NCBI GenBank assembly: GCA_012518795.1
Contig: JAAYRL010000011.1
Span: 1-55,800 of the forward strand
Direction of reading: 5' to 3'
DNA length: 55,800 nucleotides
Source: Clostridiaceae bacterium
GTDB taxonomy: Bacteria; Bacillota; Clostridia; Saccharofermentanales; DTU023
Both the position numbers and the translations under genes were made by a program. Below, one piece after another: positions 32,843 to 42,080 of the stretch. Positions within the stretch are counted from its first letter, which is position 1; each line of letters begins with the position of its first letter. The notes under the pieces were generated by a model. That model was not told the origin of the DNA and did no database searches. It worked only from the letters and a program-made list of their open reading frames with translations.

Positions 32843-35800
32843 TTATTCCTGTTTAAGGAATTCTTCCAGCGCTTTTGACGAAAGAGGTCTCGAAAAATAG
32901 TAGCCCTGTATTTCATCACAGTCTATGCTTCTCAGAAAATCCGTCTGTTCTTTTGTTTCAACACCTTCGGCCGTAACACCTGCCTTGAAGGTTCTGGCTA
33001 ATAAAATAATTATTTTAGTTATAGGTGCTTGTTTTCTCTCTAAATCTATATAATCTATAATCTCTTTATCTATTTTTAATCTATCAAAAGGTACTAATTT
33101 CAACCGATTTAAAGACGAATAGCCTTTACCGAAATCATCGATGGCTATATTTACTCCCAACTCTTTCAATTGGTATATTTTATCAAGAGCATCCTCAGGA
33201 TTTTTAGAAAACAAACTTTCTGTTATCTCAAGCTCAATATACTTCGGATCTACCCCGCTTTTTTCAATAATTCTGGTAAAATCAGGAATAAAATTTTCTC
33301 CCTGAAATTGCACAACCGATAAGTTTACAGAAACACGAAGAGGAGAAAATCCTTTCGCAATCAGCCTGTTATGCTCTTGAAGAGCTTGTTCCAACACCCA
33401 GAGTCCAACATCATAGATTGATCCTGTTTGCTCAAGGATTGGGATAAATCTATCCGGCGGTATCCGTTTGTTGCCGTCACTCGTCCAGCGGAGCAAAGCT
33501 TCAATACCGACAGTTTTCCCTGTAGTACAGCTGATTTGAGGTTGAAACTCCAGGAAAAATTCGTCGTTTTGCAACGATTTAAACAGCCTGTTCGTAAACA
33601 AAGTATTTTCCGCAATACGGCCTTCTAGTCGTTCGGTATAGAAAACAATCTTCTGATTAGCATTTTTCGCTTGGTATCCTGCTAAATCAGCATTCTTCAA
33701 GAGAGTATCCGCATCTCTTCCATTATCCGGATAAACAGATATACCGATATGTATGACAACAAACAGTTCTTCTATCTTCGTCTCAGTTGACACGGGATCA
33801 GAAAAAGAAGCAAGTATTCTCGTTGCACAATCCTCTATCTGCTCGGTATTTTCCACATTAGGCAGAACAATAACAAACTTTCCTTCACTTACTCTGGCGA
33901 TAAAACAACATTCCTTCAACATATTTTCAAGGATTGTCGCCGACTTTACCATAACCTGCTCCCCTACACTGTGACCGAAGGCATCCTTAATTACCCTTAG
34001 ATTAGCCAGTTCAATGACTAAAACTGCTATTCCCTCTGCTTCTTTTTTATCATGTATGGTTTGCTCAAGTTTTTGTATTAACATATTCCTGTTTGCCAAC
34101 TTCGTAGCTTCATCAAAATATGCGGAATTATATAGACTTTCTTCGTATAAAGTCTTTATCCTTGTATCTTTTAACATGTTTACAATTATGTTTAAAAAGT
34201 ATAATCGATTTTCTCTAAGGCTTTCATCACTCCGGTCATAGTATTCAATAACAAGCATAGCATCTATTGGCTGTCCTTCCGCTATTGATAACGGCAGTGC
34301 ATAAAAAGAATTTATCCCTCTTGAGATGAGGAAATTTCTCGCTTTTCCACATCCGTCGTGGAGAGTATTTTCGATGTCTTCACATATTAAGGGTGTACCC
34401 TGAGCAATCAGAGTTTCAGCCACGGGTAAATCGGCCATCTTAACTTTCATTCCGGAATAATAGGGAAATGACTCATCCGCAAATTCTTTCGTATATGTAC
34501 TGAAAACGTTGGCGTCTTCGTAATCCTCGCTGAATCCGATAAAATATGCATTATCAAATCCAAGTGTCTCGGCCGACATCTTGAACATTTCCTCTGCTTT
34601 CTCTATAGCATTTTCTCTATTAACTGAAATAAAATTTGTAGAAATTTGTTCAAGCACTTCCTGTTCTCTTGCAAACTTTTTGTATGCCTCTACCTTTGAA
34701 GCGTATTCGGCGGTAAGATATCGCACGGCGAAGTAAGAAAGTATAATAATAGCAATTCTCGATATGTATTCATTCCCATCGATAGTGACCGGAACTTCCG
34801 GATAGATTATCCAAAAAACGATTTGAATTATTACCATCAATATAGTAAAGACAGTACCATGAATTTTACTATCAAGGACAACGGTGAACAGGAGAAACAA
34901 TATATATATCGACCATATTGTTAACGCTCCTGTATCAGTGTTTGCCAGCAAAAAAAACAAAATGCTTAACGTGCTTACTGTTTGGAATAAGCCATTCTGA
35001 ATAGCATGATTTTTCGTTATAGATGGTATAAGCCTTACAATTATGCCGGCTGCCAATAAAGCAGCAGCGAGCAAAAGCTCATCTTTCAACGGTTTGTTTA
35101 TACCGAAATATCTAACTAAAAAGGTTATTGCAGCACCAATTATAAATACGACTGCTACTGTTTGAAACAAGCGTTGTCTCTCTTCTTCCAGCAGTTCTTT
35201 GGATTCCCGGGATACGGTTTTCTCCCTGCTTTTTTCTACAAGCAGATTGATTTTTTTCAATGTTGAAAACAGCGATATCACGGGAACCATCAGAAATATA
35301 ACAGTCAACTTGGGAAGAGAGGTTATCCCGAGAAGGTCGGGTATGGTCTCAGTTGATACTCCCATGAAAAGGGGGAACATTGCAGATATTAAGAAAGATG
35401 TTGCCTGCCGCTTCAGAGGATCGGCAGGATCGATTTTTATCCGCCAGCGAATAATCAAAACAAGAATTCCAATCGTAAAAACTGAGTAGTATACGATAAA
35501 CCAAATATTACCCATATTGATGGGAAGTGTGTTTACCCAACCAAAATCACTTTGCACCAATCGGAACTGTTTTGTTCCAAGAAATCCGAAGGGTGCAAAC
35601 AGGATTATATTTATAAGAGCGGGCACATAGATTACAGCGAGCCTAACCCACTTGTTTAATCGGCGCTTAGCTTTTGTCAGAATCAGCACAAAGCGAAACA
35701 TAACGCTGTAAAAAACTCCCCAGCCGAAAGAGGAAACGCATCCCCAAAATGCACTCGCTTCCGCAGTAGGCGCCGAGGTAGAAAGGGAGAAGGCAAAAGA

Positions 35801-35944
35801 CCAAACAGCCAATGTACTTGTCATAAAGACAAACAGCCTGTTAATATTGCTTTTTACATTAGTAGCTGCTATATATGCACCGAAAATCATATAAAAACAG
35901 CCACAAATATAAAATATCACTGATAAGATGAGACTGTATTTCAA
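32843..35944 (-). CDS. membrane c-di-GMP phosphodiesterase, paralogue C
   Basis: The 1033-residue paralogue is close to A in both protein and DNA. It has an N-terminal 7TM sensor, a second six-helix module, a GAF-like domain, a GGDEF fold with degenerate VSEGK, and an intact EAL domain (Glu815, NLSVVQF, ELEITE, DDFGKGYSSL, AEGVET, EIQGYYF). The start is a TTG at 35944, aligned with the starts of A and B and preceded by GGAGG 12 bases upstream. It is the first gene of the C-B operon. Tandem duplication followed by sensor divergence is the simplest history. Confidence 0.92.
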   Translation of the reverse strand: MKYSLILSVIFYICGCFYMIFGAYIAATNVKSNINRLFVFMTSTLAVWSFAFSLSTSAPTAEASAFWGCVSSFGWGVFYSVMFRFVLILTKAKRRLNKWVRLAVIYVPALINIILFAPFGFLGTKQFRLVQSDFGWVNTLPINMGNIWFIVYYSVFTIGILVLIIRWRIKIDPADPLKRQATSFLISAMFPLFMGVSTETIPDLLGITSLPKLTVIFLMVPVISLFSTLKKINLLVEKSREKTVSRESKELLEEERQRLFQTVAVVFIIGAAITFLVRYFGINKPLKDELLLAAALLAAGIIVRLIPSITKNHAIQNGLFQTVSTLSILFFLLANTDTGALTIWSIYILFLLFTVVLDSKIHGTVFTILMVIIQIVFWIIYPEVPVTIDGNEYISRIAIIILSYFAVRYLTAEYASKVEAYKKFAREQEVLEQISTNFISVNRENAIEKAEEMFKMSAETLGFDNAYFIGFSEDYEDANVFSTYTKEFADESFPYYSGMKVKMADLPVAETLIAQGTPLICEDIENTLHDGCGKARNFLISRGINSFYALPLSIAEGQPIDAMLVIEYYDRSDESLRENRLYFLNIIVNMLKDTRIKTLYEESLYNSAYFDEATKLANRNMLIQKLEQTIHDKKEAEGIAVLVIELANLRVIKDAFGHSVGEQVMVKSATILENMLKECCFIARVSEGKFVIVLPNVENTEQIEDCATRILASFSDPVSTETKIEELFVVIHIGISVYPDNGRDADTLLKNADLAGYQAKNANQKIVFYTERLEGRIAENTLFTNRLFKSLQNDEFFLEFQPQISCTTGKTVGIEALLRWTSDGNKRIPPDRFIPILEQTGSIYDVGLWVLEQALQEHNRLIAKGFSPLRVSVNLSVVQFQGENFIPDFTRIIEKSGVDPKYIELEITESLFSKNPEDALDKIYQLKELGVNIAIDDFGKGYSSLNRLKLVPFDRLKIDKEIIDYIDLERKQAPITKIIILLARTFKAGVTAEGVETKEQTDFLRSIDCDEIQGYYFSRPLSSKALEEFLKQE

Positions 35945-35983
35945 ATTCCTACCCAACCTCCAATGGAAAGCCTATAATTTCTG

Positions 35984-36061
35984 CTATTGCAAATTTCTTC
36001 TGCTTTTTTCCGAACACATTGGCCAGCGCTCTTTGAGATATAGCTCTACTTCACCTGCCAC
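35984..36061 (-). pseudogene. short coding-like remnant upstream of paralogue C
   Basis: A 25-codon frame from GTG 36061 to TAG 35984 reads like protein (GEVELYLKERWPMCSEKSRR) but has no ribosome binding site and a stop just upstream. It may be the tail of a lost gene. Apart from this and a short (TA)n run near 36180, nothing else is visible between 35945 and 36295. Confidence 0.25.
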
Positions 36062-36295
36062 ATTATATTCTTATAGTATTTTAATTCAATCTATTTTAAA
36101 TTATAAGTAGACTAACAAAAGAAATCTCCGATAACACAAGAGATTATATCAATTAAATGGCTGATTATCAATAAAATGGATATATATATATATGGCAAAC
36201 CACAGCACCTGATCATATTTAAAATTATGATGCTTGCAAGCTGTGCGAATCGGTCATAAAATATGAAGGTAACTTCGATGAAATTATATAAAATC

Positions 36296-36329
36296 AACTG
36301 CCTCAGATTTTGTTTTATCCGAGACAGTT
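36296..36329 (-). terminator. terminator after the tRNA genes
   Basis: A 13-bp stem with two mismatches (AACTGTCTCGGAT / ATCTGAGGCAGTT in the transcript sense) sits just past the CCA end of tRNA-Trp and is followed by GATTTTAT. Confidence 0.6.
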
Positions 36330-36335
36330 TTTATT

Positions 36336-36410
36336 TGGCAGGGGAGACAGGATTCGAACCCGCAACCGACGGTTTTGGAGACCGTTGCTCTACCGTTGAG
36401 CCACTCCCCT
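36336..36410 (-). tRNA. tRNA-Trp (CCA anticodon)
   Basis: On the reverse strand AGGGGAG pairs with CTCCCCT as acceptor stem. The D-arm is GGCTCAACGGTAGAGC, the anticodon stem-loop is ACGGT-CTCCAAA-ACCGT, the T-loop is GTTCGAATC, and a G discriminator plus encoded CCA end the gene. Tryptophan is read from the CCA anticodon. Confidence 0.95.
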
Positions 36411-36420
36411 ATAAATATAT

Positions 36421-36450
36421 AAATCAGCACTTTTTAAAAAATGCTGATTT
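36421..36450. other. near-perfect palindrome between the two tRNA genes
   Basis: AAATCAGCA (36421-36429) pairs with TGCTGATTT (36442-36450), with a T-run and an A-run between them. It may act as a terminator after tRNA-Leu or as a processing hairpin. Confidence 0.5.
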
Positions 36451-36455
36451 GCATT

Positions 36456-36542
36456 TGGTGCCGGAGATGGGACTTGAACCCATACGCCCTTACGGACAAC
36501 AGATTTTGAGTCTATCTCGTCTGCCAGTTCCGACACTCCGGC
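36456..36542 (-). tRNA. tRNA-Leu (CAA anticodon)
   Basis: On the reverse strand GCCGGAG pairs with CTCCGGC. The anticodon loop CTCAAAA gives CAA. A long variable arm (TGTCCGTAAGGGCGT) marks a class II tRNA, and GGTTCAAGTCC forms the T-loop. An A discriminator and CCA are encoded. Confidence 0.95.
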
Positions 36543-36608
36543 GAGTCACTAAACAAATATAACAAAGAAAAAAATCAATGTCAATTTCATTATCTATCAT
36601 TTCATAGG

Positions 36609-39600
36609 CTATTTTATATCGTCCTCAGCCTCATCAATCTTTATGTCAGCAATATCGTCTTTATTATCTTTATTGTAATTACTATCTTTATTATCACTGT
36701 CATCTTGGACATCTCTATCGTCTTCAGCATTACTCGTTCTGATCAAATCTTCAAATTTTATTGTGTTAAACATTTGTTTTTCTTGATGATAACTGTCTTG
36801 AGACAATTCCATAATCTCCGGCACTTTTAATGTTGAATTATCTGAAGTTAAAGCGGGTTGAAAAGGCTTGTCGGATCCTAAATAATCATCGGTTTGATCG
36901 CTTAACGGTTTAGTTGCTTTATACGGTTCAGCAGATTTTGAAAATCTAGCCGGTTGATGATGATCCTTTTCTAAAGACTCATTAACTGCTATAGCAAGCG
37001 GTCTGATCTTTGAACCGAATTGCGTTTCTGATTCGGCATGTAATAATAAAGCATTTCTTTTTGATTTATGTCTTTTAACCAGGATTATTGTTATTAGTAA
37101 TATGAGCCCGAACAGTAAGCTTGCACCACTGATAATTATTGCAAGAAAAAATCCCTGCGGAACAAATTTCAACTCAATTTGATTATAACCTGCTTCGATT
37201 GGTATCAACATTAAAGAATCGGCAAAAGGTTTGATTTCTACTTGTTGATTATTCACTTCAGCTTGCCAACCGGGATCAAAAGTTGAAGTAAATAGTAAAT
37301 ATCCGGATTCCGGACATTCAATTTCCGTCGATAAATAATCAGAATTATGTTTCACCGGATTAACAGAAACTTTAGCCAATTTGTTATTCCAATTTTCAAA
37401 TTTTTCCTGATCAATTACAGCTGCCTCAAATTCAATATTTCCATTATTGGAATCATTTTTATTGATCATAAAAACAATCTGTACTTTCTCACCTTGATTT
37501 AAATATCCCAAATCTGAAATAGAGGTGCCTTTTCTGCTTAAGTTTTGTTTAACAGTTGCTACAGTTGAATCGGAATAATTATCAGTCTGTTCCGCTACCG
37601 GTTTACTTAAATAAACCTGATCAAATCTTAGACCTGATACGTCCCATGCAATAGTGTGATAGCCGGACTTGCTCGCTTCTATTTCGAAAGAAAATTCGGC
37701 TTGATCTTCAGCTAAGAGATCAACTTGAAATTTATTATTCGATACTTCGAAAATAGAACACCCGTTTGAATTGTTAGAAAAATAACCTGTAGCTTGCAAC
37801 ATTTCAGGATCGCCACCTAATACATTAATCAAATTTCTCTGATTTGCAAAGCTCATATCGCCGGCATAAGTTTGGAATGATTCCGCAGTATCGGGAACGA
37901 AATATAATAGTGGTAGAGCATATTTGTTTTCATATAATGCTGTAATACCATCGGTTTCTTTTGCTTCATAAAAAGAAACCTGTTCTTCCCTGTTCTGATC
38001 AAGAATTTTGTATTTAATTCCGAACAAGGAATCCATAATAATATTCGAACCGGTATTTTGATAACTGTTAATTCCATTATTGTCATAGCCTAAGTTGGCA
38101 AATAGTTGAACCGGCTGTTTGGGGTAAGTTGAAGCAAAAATAGTTAATCCGGGAAAACCGTACAACATCGGATCATTTACACATTTATCAGGCCATAACG
38201 CAGCTCTCGCATTTGGTGACTCCTGCTTGATCTGTTTTACCCTTTGCAAAACTGAAGCGGGATATTCACCGGCTAAATATCCATCACGCGATCCGTAATA
38301 TTCATTGTCATTGATTGAAGCTATGCCAACCATTGTGTTAATCGTAAGTTCAACAACCATAATGAAAAATAAAGCTAAAGAGACATATCTCTTATTAACT
38401 TTAGGATCTTCAGCAGAGTTAAGAATTAAAGCAAAAATGAACAATACCAGAATTGTTATTAAAATTAAAGAAAATCCATATTTTTCTTGATCAATTTTCT
38501 GTAAAAATAACAAAAGTATGATCCAGATACCAAAAGTCTTTAACCAAGGTACTTTGTCTGAACCTTGCCAAGAATCATATGCGGTTAAAGCCATGGAACA
38601 TAAAAGAAAAATCAGGACAAAAGAATTTCTGAACGGCAATTGATTCGGATAATGAAATCCATGCCAAATGAAATTCAGAACATTATTATTCAGACTGATT
38701 ATTAAAAAGAAAATCAGGACTGTATGAGCTATTTTGTTAGAATAAGAAATTCTTTTACTGGTAAAAAACAAAGGAATCATTAAGAGCAAAATTGCCCCTG
38801 CATACAAATTTGGCATCCCATCTCTGATTGATAGTGATGCTAAGGTCATTAATCTGCTGACAAAATCTATAAATGGTTGGAAAAAATCGATTGTTTGCGG
38901 AAAAACATCCTTTGACGCAGAAGTTCTGGTCAAAGCTAAAATCGTCGGTAGCAACGTTATTGCTGCCATTCCTGCAGCGAGCAGAGATCCGCCGGCAAAT
39001 TTGATAAAACTTTTTCCGGCATATAGTTTGATTGCTTTAAGTTCCCTGTTTTTGCTCGTTTCTTGAATATATAAAACAAAATAGTAAAAAATTAAAAAGA
39101 CACATACGAAAAATGCCGTATAATAATTGACGATCAAGGTAAGCGCCAGACTTATTACATAGAGCCATGTACGCTGATTCCTGATTAAATATGTTAAGCC
39201 CAGAATCACAATCGGTAATAAGATTATGGTATCCAACCACATAATATTCCAAGAATACGCTAATGAATATCCTGAAAGTGCATAGCCGCAAGCAATTACC
39301 AGATAAAACCAACTATGTCGTTTGCGGGAAAAATAACAATAACAATAAAAAGATAAACCGCTGGCTGCAATTTTCAAAACTGTCAGCAATAAAACTGCTT
39401 CACTGATTTGTTGTTCCGAGAATAGCAATAAGATAAAATTAAACGGACTTGCCAAATAATAAGTAATTACAGCATAAAAATTAAATCCCATACCGCCGGA
39501 CCAACTGATAAACAGTGAATCTCCGCTTAACAATTTTGATCTGAATTCACGCAAAAACGGCGCATATTGATGATATAAATCAATAGTTAAAATATGTTTT

Positions 39601-39761
39601 GTGCCGAACGGATAAACACTTTGGATTGCATATGCCAAACCTATAATCAGAAAAGGGATTAAAAAAGCCAGAAAAAAGTATTTACTTTGGCCTAGTTTAC
39701 TAAGTTTTTTCGGGGGATCAAATAAAGTCTGAGATGCAAAAGCCGGTTGGGATTGTTCCAT
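36609..39761 (-). CDS. YfhO-family polytopic membrane protein
   Basis: The 1050-residue protein has about 13 transmembrane segments, a large extracellular region (about residues 480-850) and a final transmembrane helix followed by a cytoplasmic tail. The N-terminal part with DLYHQYAPFLREF and SWSGGMGFNFYA is the hallmark of YfhO proteins, which have a GT-C-like fold. In Bacillus, YfhO takes part in glycosylating lipoteichoic acid in the cell envelope; the same role here is inferred. The last 130 residues are disordered and end in an Asp/Asn/Lys-rich acidic tail, unusual for the family. GGAGC lies upstream of the ATG. It is monocistronic. Confidence 0.88.
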   Translation of the reverse strand: MEQSQPAFASQTLFDPPKKLSKLGQSKYFFLAFLIPFLIIGLAYAIQSVYPFGTKHILTIDLYHQYAPFLREFRSKLLSGDSLFISWSGGMGFNFYAVITYYLASPFNFILLLFSEQQISEAVLLLTVLKIAASGLSFYCYCYFSRKRHSWFYLVIACGYALSGYSLAYSWNIMWLDTIILLPIVILGLTYLIRNQRTWLYVISLALTLIVNYYTAFFVCVFLIFYYFVLYIQETSKNRELKAIKLYAGKSFIKFAGGSLLAAGMAAITLLPTILALTRTSASKDVFPQTIDFFQPFIDFVSRLMTLASLSIRDGMPNLYAGAILLLMIPLFFTSKRISYSNKIAHTVLIFFLIISLNNNVLNFIWHGFHYPNQLPFRNSFVLIFLLCSMALTAYDSWQGSDKVPWLKTFGIWIILLLFLQKIDQEKYGFSLILITILVLFIFALILNSAEDPKVNKRYVSLALFFIMVVELTINTMVGIASINDNEYYGSRDGYLAGEYPASVLQRVKQIKQESPNARAALWPDKCVNDPMLYGFPGLTIFASTYPKQPVQLFANLGYDNNGINSYQNTGSNIIMDSLFGIKYKILDQNREEQVSFYEAKETDGITALYENKYALPLLYFVPDTAESFQTYAGDMSFANQRNLINVLGGDPEMLQATGYFSNNSNGCSIFEVSNNKFQVDLLAEDQAEFSFEIEASKSGYHTIAWDVSGLRFDQVYLSKPVAEQTDNYSDSTVATVKQNLSRKGTSISDLGYLNQGEKVQIVFMINKNDSNNGNIEFEAAVIDQEKFENWNNKLAKVSVNPVKHNSDYLSTEIECPESGYLLFTSTFDPGWQAEVNNQQVEIKPFADSLMLIPIEAGYNQIELKFVPQGFFLAIIISGASLLFGLILLITIILVKRHKSKRNALLLHAESETQFGSKIRPLAIAVNESLEKDHHQPARFSKSAEPYKATKPLSDQTDDYLGSDKPFQPALTSDNSTLKVPEIMELSQDSYHQEKQMFNTIKFEDLIRTSNAEDDRDVQDDSDNKDSNYNKDNKDDIADIKIDEAEDDIK

Positions 39762-39861
39762 AAATTAATGCTCCAAATCAAATAGTTGTTACTGTTGATA
39801 ATCGAAACGAGATTTTCGTCTTCGATTAAACCTGATTTTAATTCTAACAGAAATTGATTAG

Positions 39862-39910
39862 GGAAAAAACAAAGGACTCTCTCAAAATTCAATTCTTTTG
39901 AGAGGGTCCT
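39862..39910 (-). terminator. Rho-independent terminator after the YtxH / DUF948-like pair
   Basis: A 15-bp stem (39873-39887 with 39896-39910, one wobble) with an eight-base loop is followed in the reverse-strand transcript by TTGTTTTTT. Confidence 0.9.
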
Positions 39911-39947
39911 CATAAAACTTCATTGAAATTAAGCTTCTCTTTGAAAA

Positions 39948-40478
39948 TTAAGATTTGCTTTTCGCTTTCTTAGATTTCGTTTTTTTGCGTTTTAGTTTCC
40001 TTAAAAAACTAATCACACCCATTACTTTTGTAAATTTGGAGACTATGCCGTCAAGATTAATTCCGGAAGTTACTTTTTCGTCTTTTGCTTTTTTACCTCT
40101 GCGGAAAAGTCTATTGAAAATTCCAACAAAGTTAGTTGTAGTATCTGCTACAGTTTCAACTGTTTCGCCTACTGCACCGGTTACATTGCTAACTTCATCC
40201 AAAATAGTAGGTATGTTAGTTGCAGCAGATTCCGTAATAGTGTTTACATCAGTTAGACTTTGATCCGCCTTTTTTATTATTTCAGGCAATTGATTTACTG
40301 TTTGAGTTAACGGCAACGCCATTTCGTCCAGCATATCTTTTACCTTTTTTAAAGCAGCAGCCATTCGATAGAACAAAACAGCCAGAAAAACTAAAGCTAA
40401 TATTCCGGCCGAGATCAATAAAATAATCAGCAATTCATTTATTGAAATTGTAACTTCACTAAAAATTGAATAAGACAT
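39948..40478 (-). CDS. DUF948-like membrane-anchored coiled protein
   Basis: The 176-residue protein has one transmembrane segment (about residues 14-38), a heptad-rich region resembling DUF948 (LPLTQTVNQLPEIIKKADQSLTDVN, about 50-110), and a very basic C-terminus ending KKTKSKKAKSKS that could bind nucleic acid or acidic lipid. It lies 14 bp downstream of the YtxH-type gene; such pairs are common in Firmicutes and linked to general stress, though the function is unknown. Confidence 0.75.
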   Translation of the reverse strand: MSYSIFSEVTISINELLIILLISAGILALVFLAVLFYRMAAALKKVKDMLDEMALPLTQTVNQLPEIIKKADQSLTDVNTITESAATNIPTILDEVSNVTGAVGETVETVADTTTNFVGIFNRLFRRGKKAKDEKVTSGINLDGIVSKFTKVMGVISFLRKLKRKKTKSKKAKSKS

Positions 40479-40492
40479 GAAACCACCAACTT

Positions 40493-40819
40493 TTAGTCTT
40501 GTTCAGCAATATCAATTTGATCTTCAGCATCAGCTAAATTTTCATCAGTTTTGTCTTTTCTTCTGATAAATTTCTCTGAAACTTCTTGGCTTTTATCTTT
40601 AACAAAATCAGCAACGGTTTGAGAAGCAGCAACAGCTTTTTCGTAACCTTTTTCAGCTAATCTGGCAATATCTTCACGAGTTTCTTTGCCTGACTGTGGC
40701 GCAAGTAAAAGGCCGGCTGCAGCACCAAGCAGTAATCCTGTTAATGTACCGATTACAACATTAGCTCTGGCTTCTGATTTTTTTTGATAGCCAAATAAAT
40801 TTCCAAATAAATCTCCCAT
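40493..40819 (-). CDS. YtxH-domain small membrane protein
   Basis: The 108-residue protein has the YtxH signature near the N-terminus: a Gly/Ala-rich hydrophobic segment (GTLTGLLLGAAAGLLLAPQSGKETR, about 23-47) followed by an amphipathic helix rich in K, E and A. The tail is acidic. GGAG lies 8 bases before the ATG. Bacillus relatives belong to the general-stress regulon; the molecular role is unknown. It is first of a two-gene operon ended by the strong terminator at 39862. Confidence 0.85.
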   Translation of the reverse strand: MGDLFGNLFGYQKKSEARANVVIGTLTGLLLGAAAGLLLAPQSGKETREDIARLAEKGYEKAVAASQTVADFVKDKSQEVSEKFIRRKDKTDENLADAEDQIDIAEQD

Positions 40820-40930
40820 ATATTTACTCCTTTCAAAACGTTATTTAGTAAATAATAAAAATATTATACATGAAATATATGATTTTTAAAACTATTTTGT
40901 GAAATATGTAAAATCCTTATTCAAATAATC

Positions 40931-41270
40931 TGAGTAAACCTGTAAGCCGGGTTCTGTCGAGGACAATCATCTATCTAGATCCGGGATTTCGCCCGGATTC
41001 AAGCCACCTCCACGAAACGTGCGGGTCACACTATTGTTTCTCCACGGTGTTGCTTCAGACGGGGTTTACACGGCCAGCCTGTTACCAGACTGCCGGTGAG
41101 CTCTTACCTCACCATTCCACCCTTACCGATCGCTCGGCGGTATAATTTCTGTTGCACTTTCCTTAAAGTCACCTTCACCGGGAACTACCCGGCGTCCCTA
41201 CCCTATGAAGCCCGGACTTTCCTCATCTGCAGATTTTCATCTTTGCAGCCGCGATTGTCCGGTTTACTCA
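40931..41270 (-). ncRNA. rnpB: RNase P RNA
   Basis: This is the catalytic RNA that matures tRNA 5' ends. The outer 10-base ends pair perfectly (TGAGTAAACC with GGTTTACTCA). Conserved core elements are present on the reverse strand: GAGGAAAGTCCGGGCT near the 5' end, ACAGAAA, GGTAAGGGTGGAA and AACCCGGCTTACA near the 3' end. The length of about 340 bases is normal. The 5' end overlaps the stop codon of the Nif3-like gene by about 7 bp, so its promoter probably lies inside that gene. Confidence 0.95.
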
Positions 41271-42070
41271 GATCTCAATTGATTATATGTGATTCCGGGA
41301 TTTTCTACAAAATTTATATTAAAGAATTTATTTGACAACTTAGTATGCAATAACGGAATCACTGTTTGTTCCGAAGCACCATGGCCTGCAGCAAACATAG
41401 CAATTTTTCGTTCTTTGAGCATTACACCCACATGATGTTTAATTTCACCGGTAATTAATAAATCTACTTCTTGTTGTTCCAATTGAGGAATCCAGGATTC
41501 ATCAAATGAACCCGGGGTAAACGCAAGCTTATTAACCATTAAATTTTGATCAAGATTTACTTGTACAGAAGTTTTAAGATTGTATTCAACTTGTTGCAAT
41601 AAATCACTTAGTTTTTGATTTTCTTTTAATATTACTATTCTGCCGTGACCGACTGTCGGTTTCAGTTCATTCGGAATCAATATCTTAAAATCTTTGAAAT
41701 AACTGTCCGGATTCAGAGCCGCCTGAATAAAAGAGGTTGCAACTCCTTCTACTGCTACATCGAGGTTTGTATGACAAGAAATTACACTGATTCTTCTAGC
41801 TGCCAGTTCAAGTAATAAGCTCTGTTCGAAATCTTCTGCAACAAATTGTTTGAGCGGAGAAAATATAAACGGATGATGCGTAATTATTAAATTGCAATTA
41901 TTTGCTTTAGCTAATCTATATGAATCACTTGTTAAATCTAAGCTCAGAACTGCGCCTTCAGTTTGATCATCAAGCCAGCCCAAGGTAGGACCGGTCGGAT
42001 CCCACTCTTCAGCATCTCGGTAGGGTGCAATTTCATTTATAAACTCAAAAATATCTCTATGTTTAACCAT
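41264..42070 (-). CDS. Nif3-like dinuclear metal centre protein
   Basis: From ATG 42070 (AGGAG six bases upstream) the product has 268 residues. The N-terminal half holds the metal-ligand motif ITHHPFIF and CHTNLD; the C-terminal half has TGEIKHH and the closing AAGHGASE. These match the NIF3/YqfO family, which often follows trmK and dnaG-rpoD in Firmicutes. A GTP cyclohydrolase-like role has been suggested for the family but the function is unsettled. It lies 10 bp after trmK and overlaps rnpB at its 3' end. Confidence 0.92.
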   Translation of the reverse strand: MVKHRDIFEFINEIAPYRDAEEWDPTGPTLGWLDDQTEGAVLSLDLTSDSYRLAKANNCNLIITHHPFIFSPLKQFVAEDFEQSLLLELAARRISVISCHTNLDVAVEGVATSFIQAALNPDSYFKDFKILIPNELKPTVGHGRIVILKENQKLSDLLQQVEYNLKTSVQVNLDQNLMVNKLAFTPGSFDESWIPQLEQQEVDLLITGEIKHHVGVMLKERKIAMFAAGHGASEQTVIPLLHTKLSNKFFNINFVENPGITYNQLRSE

Positions 42071-42080
42071 TTTTCTCCTT

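Noticed and set aside
32827-32919. N-terminal extension of phosphodiesterase B
   Set aside because: It would run into the coding sequence of paralogue C, and alignment with A and C places the start at GTG 32826.
35960-36110. c-di-GMP riboswitch upstream of the phosphodiesterase C gene
   Set aside because: I looked for the GEMM-I conserved core near the C start and did not find it; the stretch instead looks like a gene remnant.
36263-36562. 99-residue protein on the forward strand
   Set aside because: It is the antisense translation of the tRNA-Trp and tRNA-Leu genes (GFEPATDGF and GLEPIRPYG strings), a known annotation artefact.
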